DNA of 64,000 bases from Elymus sibiricus (lineage: Eukaryota; Streptophyta; Magnoliopsida; Poales; Poaceae). Position 1 is the first letter of the stretch. Each line of letters begins with the position of its first letter. A program made the position numbers and the translations under genes. The stretch is taken from positions 398,811,630 through 398,875,629 of the forward strand of contig CM077668.1 in assembly GCA_039707655.1 (NCBI GenBank), read 5' to 3'. Positions 52,804 to 62,934 of the stretch are shown one piece after another. The notes below the pieces were generated by a model that had not been told where the DNA came from, searched no databases, and saw nothing but the letters and a program-made list of their open reading frames with translations.

Positions 52804-54126
52804 ATGGATTCCGAAGAAGAAGCATCTTCTGACGACGAAGAGGTTGATGAATCAGAGGAGGATTCCGACTCTGGCATGGCTGGCATAGCATGTGGCTCTA
52901 CTCCTGCATCGAACTTCTTCGAAAATCATTCGAGCGACAACGTGTCTCCTACGTACTGCTTCATGGCCAAAGCTTCGAAAGAAAAGGTATCCTCCAAACA
53001 TCACAAGGCTCACTCCAGTGATCAATATTCTTCTGATGAGGATGACTATGCTAAACTGATCAAAATTGCTAATATACAACAAAACTCTCTCGAGAAAATT
53101 GAGAAAACCCTCAGGAAGTCTGAAGGGTTGTTGGTTGAGGAGATGGAGAAAAATCAGTCGTTGACCGAAGAATATTCCGCTCTCGAGTCTCGAATGAAGG
53201 ATCTCTCAGATCGTCATGATTTTCTCTCGGCTGACCACGAAAGATTGACTTATGATTACCTGAAACGGAAACAGGAACTCGAGTCGCTGAGAGAGGCTCA
53301 TGATGATTTGATCAGAGAAAATTTTCTTCTCACCCAACAACTCAAAGAGAAACCTGAAGTGTTTGTACCACCTTGCTTAAAATGTCTCGAACGCAGTAAT
53401 GCTGAATCAAATGATGAATCTTCTGTGAATGCTAACCCCTCGGTCGAGGAAAATGGTTCTGTTTCTGATGAAAATGCTAGGTTGAAGGATCTTCTTCAGA
53501 CAGGAATGTTCAAGTCTCTCAAAGGGCATCAAACCCTGTGTGATGTTCTGAAGAAATCCATTCTTCACAAAAACCCCAGGAAGGAAGGTATCGGTTTCGA
53601 AAGGAAACTAAATGAGAATGGCTCCTACTGGGAACCGGATCAATATCCTTGCACTGTGTGGGTGCCTGCTAAGAGCAAAACGCTCGATCCAGATTTACTT
53701 TCGGGATATGACTCGCCAATCCCCGAATACTCATATGATGATTCTCTGGACAACTATAAGTTGTTCAAAAACCAACGTGGTGAGGCTGTTGCTCGCTATG
53801 TTGGTCCAAACAGCAGGAATGGCCCCCCAAAGGAATCTATCTGGGTGCCCAGGAAAACTGTCGAGGCATTACCTGTCACTAGACTACTAACCATGCAGGA
53901 AGAAAATGCTCGATATGTCCTTGAAAAGATTCGACGGAATGAGTACATACTTGCTTCACCAAACCTCTATACTCATTCATCAGGAAGAAACTTCAATGCT
54001 TATTCTTTCGATTATGCTCGTACTGACTCAAGTTACAATTCACATAATTTTCGAAAGAAATCATATCCTGCTCGCTCATATGTTTCGAAGCCACCTACAA
54101 TGATGTGGGTGGTTAAGAAAGCCTGA
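52804..54126 (+). CDS. Sirevirus Gag, C-terminal coiled-coil extension
   Basis: 440 codons in the same frame as gag, separated only by TAA. It starts with an acidic EEEASSDDEEVDESEEDS stretch. It then has a long predicted coiled coil (about residues 90-190, with SLEKIEKTLRKSEGLLVEE and heptads of Leu). It ends with a region rich in aromatic residues and Ser before MMWVVKKA. There are no catalytic motifs. Extended Gag with coiled coils is usual for Sireviruses. A frame change at the end leads to the pol frame at 54168. Confidence 0.75.
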   Translation: MDSEEEASSDDEEVDESEEDSDSGMAGIACGSTPASNFFENHSSDNVSPTYCFMAKASKEKVSSKHHKAHSSDQYSSDEDDYAKLIKIANIQQNSLEKIEKTLRKSEGLLVEEMEKNQSLTEEYSALESRMKDLSDRHDFLSADHERLTYDYLKRKQELESLREAHDDLIRENFLLTQQLKEKPEVFVPPCLKCLERSNAESNDESSVNANPSVEENGSVSDENARLKDLLQTGMFKSLKGHQTLCDVLKKSILHKNPRKEGIGFERKLNENGSYWEPDQYPCTVWVPAKSKTLDPDLLSGYDSPIPEYSYDDSLDNYKLFKNQRGEAVARYVGPNSRNGPPKESIWVPRKTVEALPVTRLLTMQEENARYVLEKIRRNEYILASPNLYTHSSGRNFNAYSFDYARTDSSYNSHNFRKKSYPARSYVSKPPTMMWVVKKA

Positions 54127-54167
54127 TTTCTCTGTAGGACTATGTCTCCGGGTGTACCGAATGGATA

Positions 54168-57100
54168 ATGGATAGTGGATGCACTAGTCATATGACCGGA
54201 GACAAGTCGTTGTTTGTCGACCCAAATTTAACTGCTTCATCTGAGAAGTACATCACTTTCGGCGACAACAACAAAGGAAAGGTACTTGGGTTAGGTAAAA
54301 TTGCTATATCCAAGGATAAGAACATTGATGATGTTTTACTTGTTCAGTCTCTTGGATTCAATCTTATGTCTGTCGGCAAGCTGTGTGATCTAGGCATGCT
54401 AGTTCTATTTTCTAAATTCAAATGCATTGTCTTCATGGCCACTGACAATTCCTTCGTATTCGAAGGAAATAGAAAAGGTGATTTATATATTGTGGATTTC
54501 TCTAAGGGTCCCTCAGTCCGAACTTGTTTGCTTGCGAAAGCAACCGAAGGATGGCTGTGGCACCGAAGACTTGGTCATGCAGGTATGAGAAACTTGCAAA
54601 CACTCGTGAAGAAAAATCATCTCCGTGGTATTCCTGATGTGAAATTCGACAAGGATCGTCTTTGTGCTGCTTGTGAGGCTGGTAAATTGGCCAAGAAGCA
54701 TCATTCATCAAAAACTGTTATGACCACAACAAGACCACTGGAAATTCTTCATATGGATCTATTCGGGCCTCAAAACTATGCAAGTTTCGGAGGCAGTCAT
54801 TATGGTCTGGTTATTGTTGATGATTTTTCTCGATACACTTGGGTATTCTTTCTAGAAGACAAAACTTGCACCCAAGACATCTTCAAAAGATTCGCCAAGA
54901 AAGCTGAAAATGAATATGAAGTGCGTATTAAACATGTCAGAAGCGACAATGGCACTGAGTTCAAAAATACTCATATCGAAGATTTTCTCGATGAAAATGG
55001 TATTACTCATGAATTCTCTGCCGCATACACTCCCCAACAGAATGGTGTTGTTGAGCGAAAGAATAGAACTCTTATTGAAATGGCGAGAACAATGCTCAGT
55101 GAGTATAAAACTCCTATTCGTTTCTGGGCTGATGCTATTAATACTGCTTGCCATGTTGTGAATCGTGTTTATCTTCACAAATTCCTTAAGAAAACTGCAT
55201 ATGAGCTTATCACTGGCAAGAAACCGAATGTTTCTTATCTACGTGTTTTTGGTGCACCATGCTACATTCGTGACATGAATCATAATTCTAAGTTTGCACC
55301 CAAAGCACATGAAGGTTTTCTTCTTGGTTATGGCTCGAACTCGCATACTTATCGTGTCTATAACTCTCACCACGGGAAAGTTATGGAAACGGTAAATGTG
55401 CGGTTTGATGAATCTAACGGCTCCCAAAAGGAGCACCTGCCTAATGTGATAGATGAACCTCCGATTTCGGATGCTATTCGGCAAATGGCTATTGGGGATG
55501 TCAGGCCAGTCGAAGGAAATCTACCTGATTCTTCCGATGATGATGCTCCCATAGCTCGACGAACACGCCAAGCTACTGCCGAAGCAAATGCCACTCCGAA
55601 CACAAATGGCAACCCAAATGCGAATGCAAGTGCCGATCAAAATGGCAATCATGATGGAAATGGCGATACTAATGCCAATCCTGATGCTGATACTGAGGAA
55701 AATGAAAATCAAGAAGAAAATCCTCATCCACGAGTGGCAAATCGAGTTGACCCTGCATTAATCCTCGAAGATCTCGAGAATCCAGGTTACAGACCCACAA
55801 CTCGTTCTCGCACTCATTTGGCTAAGTACTGTGGCAGCTTCTCCTTCGTCTCATTGACAGAACCTACCAAGTATGAGGAAGCCATGAATGATCCCGATTG
55901 GATGAATTCCATGCAAGAAGAGTTGGTGCAATTCGAATTAAATGATGTGTGGGAATTGGTTGACAAACCGAATCCTAAGAAGCACAATATCATCGGCACA
56001 AAATGGATTTTCCGAAATAAGCAAGACGAAAATGGCATTGTTGTGAGGAACAAAGCACGTCTTGTCGCTCAAGGGTATACACAGGTAGAAGGTATTGATT
56101 TCGGTGAAACTTATGCTCTTGTTGCTCGCCTTGAGGCAATTCGTATTCTTCTCGCTTATGCAAATTACAATGATATTCTGCTTTATCAAATGGATGTGAA
56201 AAGTGCTTTTCTCAATGGTGAAATTGATGAGGAAGTATATGTTAGGCAGCCACCTGGCTTTGAAAATCCTCAGTTTCCTAACAAAGTTTTCAGGTTGAAA
56301 AAGGCGCTGTATGGATTGAAGCAAGCCCCTCGAGCTTGGTATGACACTCTAAAGAGGTTTTTGCTCGACAAAGGGTTTAAGCCAGGATCCACTGATTCCA
56401 CTCTTTTCACTCGTGCTATCGATGGCGATCTATTCGTGTGTCAAATTTATGTGGATGATATTATTTTTGGTTGTACTAACAATGCTTGCAGCATGGAATT
56501 CGGGCGAATGATGTCCGAGAAGTATCAAATGTCTATGATGGGTGAACTTAAGTTCTTTCTCGGACTGCAAATTCGTCAACAGGACAATGGAACTTTCATA
56601 TCTCAGGAGAAATACCTGAGAGACTGTCTTAAGAAGTTCAAAATGCAAGATTGCAAACAGAAGGGTTACAAAACTCCCATGCCCACAAATGGCCAGCTGG
56701 ACGCAGACGTGTACGGTAAAGATTATGATCAGAAAGCTTATCGTTCGATGATTGGTTCTTTGCTTTACCTATGTGCATCCAGACCTGATATTATGTTGAG
56801 TGTTTGCATGTGTGCTCGTTTTCAAGCTGCACCGAAAGAATCGCATCACCAAGCGGTCAAGCGTATTCTGAGATATTTGGCTCACACCTCCACCTTAGGT
56901 TTATGGTATCCTAAGGGAGCACAGTTTGACCTCGTTGGCTATTCAGACTCAGATTATGCAGGTGACCGGGTTGACAGGAAATCTACTTCGGGGACATGTC
57001 ATTTCCTCGGTAGATCATTGGTTTGTTGGTCGTCAAGGAAGCAGAATTGTGTCTCACTCTCTACGGCTGAGGCCGAATATATTGCTGCTGGCGCATGTTG

Positions 57101-57407
57101 TACACAGTTGCTATGGATGAAGCAGACTCTAAAGGATTATGGCATCAAGGTCAAGAAGATCCCTCTATTGTGCGACAATGAGAGTGCGATCAAAATTGCA
57201 CACAATCCTGTGCAGCACTCTCGCACCAAGCATATTGAGATCAGACATCATTTCCTACGCGATCATGTTGCTCGAGAGGATATTGTTATCAGTCACGTCA
57301 ACACCGAAGAGAATCTCGCCGATATATTCACCAAGCCTCTCGACGAGAAAAGATTCTGTGCGTTACGGTGTGAGCTAAATATCCTAGATTCCGCAAACGT
57401 GCAGTAA
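54168..57407 (+). CDS. Sirevirus Pol (protease-integrase-RT-RNase H), intact frame
   Basis: 1079 codons without interruption. The protease active site DSGCTSHMTG lies at residues 2-11; its N-terminal part lies upstream beyond a TAG at 54135-54137, in the same frame. The integrase zinc finger (WHRRLGHAG...CAACEAGK, about 130-172) is followed by a catalytic triad D197, D260, E296 with the correct 35-residue D-E spacing. Copia RT has YQMDVKSAFLNGEI and YVDD at 761-764. RNase H has SDSDYAGD, STAEAEYIA and LLCDNESAIKIAHNP. It ends at the usual ADIFTKPL region. All catalytic residues I can check are present, so it could supply enzymes in trans. Confidence 0.93.
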   Translation: MDSGCTSHMTGDKSLFVDPNLTASSEKYITFGDNNKGKVLGLGKIAISKDKNIDDVLLVQSLGFNLMSVGKLCDLGMLVLFSKFKCIVFMATDNSFVFEGNRKGDLYIVDFSKGPSVRTCLLAKATEGWLWHRRLGHAGMRNLQTLVKKNHLRGIPDVKFDKDRLCAACEAGKLAKKHHSSKTVMTTTRPLEILHMDLFGPQNYASFGGSHYGLVIVDDFSRYTWVFFLEDKTCTQDIFKRFAKKAENEYEVRIKHVRSDNGTEFKNTHIEDFLDENGITHEFSAAYTPQQNGVVERKNRTLIEMARTMLSEYKTPIRFWADAINTACHVVNRVYLHKFLKKTAYELITGKKPNVSYLRVFGAPCYIRDMNHNSKFAPKAHEGFLLGYGSNSHTYRVYNSHHGKVMETVNVRFDESNGSQKEHLPNVIDEPPISDAIRQMAIGDVRPVEGNLPDSSDDDAPIARRTRQATAEANATPNTNGNPNANASADQNGNHDGNGDTNANPDADTEENENQEENPHPRVANRVDPALILEDLENPGYRPTTRSRTHLAKYCGSFSFVSLTEPTKYEEAMNDPDWMNSMQEELVQFELNDVWELVDKPNPKKHNIIGTKWIFRNKQDENGIVVRNKARLVAQGYTQVEGIDFGETYALVARLEAIRILLAYANYNDILLYQMDVKSAFLNGEIDEEVYVRQPPGFENPQFPNKVFRLKKALYGLKQAPRAWYDTLKRFLLDKGFKPGSTDSTLFTRAIDGDLFVCQIYVDDIIFGCTNNACSMEFGRMMSEKYQMSMMGELKFFLGLQIRQQDNGTFISQEKYLRDCLKKFKMQDCKQKGYKTPMPTNGQLDADVYGKDYDQKAYRSMIGSLLYLCASRPDIMLSVCMCARFQAAPKESHHQAVKRILRYLAHTSTLGLWYPKGAQFDLVGYSDSDYAGDRVDRKSTSGTCHFLGRSLVCWSSRKQNCVSLSTAEAEYIAAGACCTQLLWMKQTLKDYGIKVKKIPLLCDNESAIKIAHNPVQHSRTKHIEIRHHFLRDHVAREDIVISHVNTEENLADIFTKPLDEKRFCALRCELNILDSANVQ

Positions 57408-58028
57408 GCTGGACTCGGCACCCGTACCAACACTTCCACATCTTAGAAGGAATGGGTGCATAACACTCGAAGAGTTTGAAAATTTCGACAAAGTGAAATT
57501 TTCTTTCTGAGAGTGAATACATTAACGAAGAACTAGACTAACCAGGTGCCACGATAATTGTGCGACGCTCGGGGTCATACAGTTCTTATACGGTGGGTAA
57601 CGCCACCACAATTTCTCTTGGATGAGCTGCACTTGAGGATTTTGTGTTTGTCCGAATGAATTTCACTCATAGTTTTTCTCTCAAGTATTTGTTTTTCTTC
57701 GTCTGAGTGAAATATCTAGGACCCTGTTTTCCCTCTATTCTATGTCTTTCAGTCTATGCTATTCTGTTATGAATGCACAAAATTCATCTGTGAACGAAAC
57801 TTTATCTGGTGTCCTTGACCATGCTAAAGTTTCGGTCCGAACTTCATCTGTTTTGGCGAAAGCCGTCCAAAATTTGGGGTTTCCCGCCCAGGTCTGGACC
57901 ACGTTCTTAGATGACGGTTGCCACGTGCTCATCATCAACTGCCAGCTTATCCTATCCGTTGAATCGCAAACGTCCCTTGACTCCGTCCGTCCGATCAGAT
58001 TTACAGGATGCGGTCTTTTTTCCTTCGC
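57408..58028. other. Non-coding spacer after pol
   Basis: About 620 bp without coding. GC content rises toward the TATA-like motif at 58029. The overlapping frames at 57742-58064 on both strands show no domain. Confidence 0.5.
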
Positions 58029-58620
58029 ATATAAATACTGCGCCGCCTCCTTTCCTTGATTCACTTCGCGTCTTCACCATCGCCACTCACCAAAAGCCCT
58101 ACCGCACTGCTCCTCCTCGAGCTCGACGACGCCGACCACCTTCGCCGCTTCACTGCCGGAAAGGGGTCGCCAGAGTCCTCCCTCGCCGCCGCGTCTCATC
58201 TTCGTCTCCGCGCCGCCGTAGCTGCTGCACATCACCAAGCTAGGGTATGTGCAGTGCGAACTTGTTCTTACGTTCATCCAGTTCAAGTTCGTCCGCGGTA
58301 GAAATAGCCTTGTTTTACTGCAATTTCTCAGATCCTTACTGCTAGGTAACTTTTGTGGATGTGGTTTGTAGTTTTCCCTCGCATCCGAAAAACTTCAGAT
58401 CTAGGGTTTGTGTTGTGTCTCGTCCGAACGGAATGCTTAGCACGCTTACTAGTATTTTCTTCGAACCTACTAGTTCGTTCTATACATTTCTTTCGCCCGA
58501 AACATCTCTCAAAGTCTGCATCTACCTCTTCATCAAAAACGATTCCTGTTTTTCCAAATCTTAGCTGTGTGCATTCGTAACCCTGTCCCCATTTTCCCTC
58601 GCATCTATCTATGTTCACAG
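58029..58620 (+). promoter_or_regulatory. Promoter-like TATA, leader and putative 5' UTR intron before the third ORF
   Basis: ATATAAATACTGCG at 58029 is followed by a C/T-rich, gene-like leader (CACTTCGCGTCTTCACC...). A splice donor TAGG|GTATGT at 58245 and an acceptor GTTCACAG at 58613-58620 lie immediately before GAAAATG (58621-58627). This is the anatomy of an RNA polymerase II promoter with a leader intron of about 376 nt. It is inferred from motifs only. Confidence 0.45.
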
Positions 58621-58624
58621 GAAA

Positions 58625-61600
58625 ATGCAGTCAGTTGCAGATTCAGCTCAGCGTAGCCAGCCTGAAAGAGATGATACTATATTGGGCACTGCTGATGAAT
58701 CAAAAGCTCCGAATGCTAAGGGCCCAACGGTAGGCCCGTCAACCAGCAAGAGAAAAAGGGCCGAACAAAATGACGACGAGCAAGTAGAAACTGCTCCGAA
58801 AAAGAAGAGGGGTGGCAGACAGGCTCTCACAAACACAACTGAATATATTTCTCATGACTGATACAACACAGTTCCAGGCGAATCAAAACACGAACGAGAT
58901 ACACGATAGCAATGGATCCGACGCCACTGGGTGCGCAAATGGTTCAATTATGAGTTCGTTGCCCCTCGCTTTGCTCAGAATTTTGCATTCCATCCACCGT
59001 GGGGTGACTGCCGAGAACTTTCTCTAATCAAGTCAAATGGACCTCAAGAGAGACCACCTCCTCCGGCAAATGCTCATGAGTCCTCTCTTCGCACTCCGGC
59101 CTCATATCCCGATGAACTTGCTAAGCGTCAACGCAATGCTGTAAAAAGAGCTGAGAGGGCAGAAAAGAAAAAGTCTCGTGAAGAAGAAAACCTTCATCTT
59201 CTCAGAGATGATATGGAAAAGAAAAGGGCCGAAGGGATGTCTGAAGGACGCACCAAACATAAGAATGATCCCAATGCTGCTGCTCCGAAGAGAAAGCGTG
59301 CACCGAAGAAGAAAAAGGCCGTACCAGCAGATGAAGCAAATATGGATGATTCCTCGGCTGATGAAGATGATCCTCCGGTCACCAAAGAAGAGATTGCTGC
59401 TGCTCTCAGCGAGCATGTGAACATTACCACCTCAACCGTGCTGCCTAATCTTCGGATCAATTTGGCGCCATCGAAGAAGATGCCTGCCAGAAAAACGCCA
59501 GCTACCACTGTCACCATGAAACAGCACGTGAACACAACTCCGCATCCAGATGCAATTGACTTGAAGGATTTGGTAGTTGATGCTCCAGTGAATACTGCGA
59601 AGCCTGGTGAAAACATTCCCATACCTGAAGTGAGGAAGATCAAGACGTCTACCGAGCAAGATGCTTCTCAACCCTCTGCTCCGAAGGAAGAGGTTGCTAA
59701 ATTTGCACCTACACTGACTCAACCATTGGCTTCTAAGCCACCTTCCGAGCAAGTTCATATTCCTGTTCAGACTGCTCCCTCTGGCAAGTCAGATGCACCT
59801 CATTATTATGATCATATATTTATCATGGAGCAGCTCGATAAGTTTGTGGAGAACCCTTTCGATGGAGAAGTGGCATCTTTGCCTATCCCTGCCGAAGTTA
59901 TTGCTCAAGCAACATCAGTAGTGCAAGAACTGAGAGATGATGCAGTTGAGATTAATTCCCTCTCTGCCGAACTACTGGATCTTAATGAGCGAATGAAAAC
60001 TGCCTCATCAAAGTTCATCATCAACACACTCGAAGATTCCTACAAGGATATCAACCGAGCCATGAGTCTTCTACATAACCGAAGGTTGCGCTTTCACACA
60101 GATCTTGATGAAATTGTTCGAAAAATTTGTGATGAACATCAAGCCAAAGTAGCTGGCTACAATGATCTGGTTAAAGGCCATATTGATCAAGTTGCGAAGC
60201 AAAAGATCAAGCAAAGAATGAAAATGGCGAAGAAAAATGTACCTCCAGCTCCGAAGGAACCGTCTCCTATCCGTCAAGATGCTCAATCTCAGAAAGAAAA
60301 ATCTTCTGAGCCTGCTATTCCTTCGCCACCACCTGTTAAGGACACGGATGCTCCTCCCTCGCCAAGGCCAACTGAATCAGCGCCTGTGGCCTCCCCTGCT
60401 CGGGCTGAAATTCCCTCGCCAAGGCCAACTGAATCAGTGCCTGTGGCCTCCCCTGCTCGGGATGAAATTCCCTCGCAACATGTTGTTTCAGAGGAAGGTG
60501 AAATTCCTCGCTCCGAACCTCAAACCTCTCTAGCTCATGAAGTGCCGCAAGTCCCAGTTCCATCTGTCGACGGGCAAAAACAAGTTACTGTGGAACAGTC
60601 TCTGCATCCTCCAATGGATGTTTCGGCCTCGGTGCCCCAAGTTGATGAACCTGCTCGAGTACCAACCGCCCCTGCTGCACCATCTATTGTGCCTCTTGCT
60701 CCCTCCCCACTAAAATTATCCATCGATACAGTCGCACGAATGGCAGATGTTGGTCCCTCCGAGCGCAAATCTGTCTCTGTCCGCCGATCTGACTCAGTTG
60801 TGTACGGTGATGAAGTTATTTCTCCCGAAGAAGAACTTAAATATCCATATCCTCGCGAAGAATTGCCATTGTTCTCGACAGGCGCATGCGCAAAATGACC
60901 GCTTTTCAATCGGAATGCGCATCCAAAATTCTTTCAGGCCAGTCCGTATGATGGCCCGCGCACTTCTGAATCACCTCGGTTCTGGACCAAGGAACAAGCA
61001 ATTTATTACTCTCGGGTCCTTTATGAGAGCAAGAAGATTTTTTCTCATGAATTTCTGGATATTCCTGCTATGCGAACTATTGGCTGCTTTAATCAATTGC
61101 TACAGGATCTAGATGATTTCTGCCTCACAAAGATTTTTGAGTTCGAGCACCCATGGAACAGGGAAATCATTCTTCAATTCTATGCAACTTTGTACATCTC
61201 TGGTGATGAAAATGATAGCTCAAAATGGATCATGGAATGGATGACCGAAGGAAAACGCATCAAGTGTACTTCAACGGATTTTGTCTCGCACTTCCATTTT
61301 CCTCGATTCGAGCATGGTAACACTGAAATTCGAGTTCATAACATTGACGTTATCTCAGATGAAGTTTTTCGGTGCACTATGGACAAAGACAAGATTCGTG
61401 ACTACTCTGGTCCTCCTCATCCTGAACATTTGACATTCGAGAATCAGACATTGTTTCACATGCTCTCTTACACTATTTGTCCGATGGCCGGCATGAATCC
61501 AGATAAGTCAATATCAGATGTTCTTCGTAATGCGATATATGCAATCTCCGAACGATATATTTTCGATGTCGAAGACATGTTCCTGCATATCCTGAAGGAT

Positions 61601-62401
61601 TCTGCTCAGTATCCATTTTGCATCAAGGTATATGCACCCTGGATACAGAAAGTTATTGATCATGCGATGCGAACAATGTATCTTGTGAAGGAAAGCCACA
61701 AAAGCTTCATTCCTCCAGTTCGCGATACTCTGCAAGTTATGGAAGATATTTCTTCGGGCAAGTCGACTGCTTCAAGCTCTCGCGACTATCACAAGCACTT
61801 TGATGGGCCTCGTCTGCCTCAACGCGACCGAAAGATTACACCTCAACCTCCATCGCAACTTGAAGTCAGTTTGCGTACTCAACAGCTGCTCATGCAACAT
61901 ATTGCAGAAGATAGACGTGAGAAAGAACATCTTGCCTCCGAGCTGAATGCAATTAACAATCGCACGAGGATAATGCATCTGATTGCTGATGAAAATAAGA
62001 AAAGACTCTGGAAATTGCTTCGCAAGTTCTTTACTGAAAAACAACTCCTGAACGTCAATCTCCAAGAGCTTTATGATTATATTGACAAAGGCTTCACTAT
62101 CGAAGATTTTCAAGATAGGACTCCTTCTTTGCGTGCTCGTGAGCCTACAACTGATCTTCTTCATCTAAGGCTGCGTAAATTGCTTGATGAATCTGAAGCC
62201 ACATCACCAACAGAGAAACCTACCGAAGGCAATGTGCAGTCTCGTGTTCCTCCAGTGGCCACTCCAGCTATTCCTTCGTCTGCTCAACCTCAAGCTCTTG
62301 TTCTTGAAGAAAAATCTGTTGCTGCTGAAGACGAAGCTATTCCAGTCACTTCCGAAGAAGAAATCTCCTCAGACAGCTCATCTAGAGATGCCACTGATTG
62401 A
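58625..62401 (+). pseudogene. Sirevirus third (envelope-like) ORF, broken by three in-frame stops
   Basis: One frame of 1259 codons from ATG 58625 to TGA 62401, interrupted by TGA 58859-58861, TAG 58907-58909 and TGA 60896-60898, with no frameshift. The N part has basic nuclear-signal-like clusters (SKRKRAE, PKKKRGG). A lysine-rich coiled region, a proline-rich repeat (PSPRPTES-PVASPAR, twice at about 60360-60470) and a C-terminal region follow. The latter contains WTKEQAIYYSRVLYESKKIF, KWIMEWMTEGKRIKC and a final coiled coil. The C-terminal region resembles the 'putative plant transposon protein' domain. A protein in this place is called envelope-like in Sireviruses. I see no convincing signal peptide or membrane span, so a membrane role is unproven. 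Confidence 0.75.
60358..60475 (+). repeat. 57-bp direct repeat inside the third ORF
   Basis: TCGCCAAGGCCAACTGAATC begins at 60359 and again at 60416, 57 bp apart. Each is followed by CCTGTGGCCTCCCCTGCTCG and a GAAATTCCCTCGC block. 57 is a multiple of three, so the frame is kept. Two proline-rich protein repeats result. Confidence 0.85.
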
Positions 62402-62458
62402 TCCACGATCTGCGTTTCTTCCCTCATGTTATTCGTCACCTTTTTGACACTTGTTGAC

Positions 62459-62934
62459 AAAAAGGGGGAGAATTACATCGAGTCTCGATAGATTTTCTTT
62501 TGGTGTTTCATTTGTTTTGGTTTCGTTCGAGTTTGAAACTTTTGGTCCCGGTCCATTTGCTCCTTGTTGTCAAACTCGTTTGACTTCTATGATGTAATAT
62601 TAATAACCCCTGCTGCAGCACCATTTCTCTCGAAGTATTTGTCTTGCAGGTGGAATTATTATCAGAAGTTAACTTTGATTGCACTAAGATCTCGATGGAT
62701 TATATCTCATCAGTGCGAATCAAATGTCTCGAATGATTGAAACTTCCTCCATATATTTCAATTATTGCAGGAGAATTAATCTCATATCTTTCGTCCCTGC
62801 ATACATTTAGGGGGAGTTCATTTCATATTCGAGCAAGTAACGCTTACTCACTCTTGTTTGACCCATTTTACATTTATCTATCTTCACTTCGATGATTATC
62901 TGTTTTGTCATCAATCGTCCAAAAAGGGGGAGAT
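62459..62934 (+). other. Multiple polypurine tracts of the Sirevirus
   Basis: AAAAAGGGGGAG at 62459-62470, TTTAGGGGGAG at 62806-62816 and AAAAAGGGGGAGATT at 62921-62935, the last abutting the 3' LTR. Repeated polypurine tracts upstream of the 3' LTR are a reported hallmark of Sireviruses. Confidence 0.85.

Noticed and set aside
57742..58064. Overlapping 105- and 101-codon frames after Sirevirus pol
   Set aside because: Opposite-strand frames in the spacer with no domain. The region looks like promoter/leader DNA instead.
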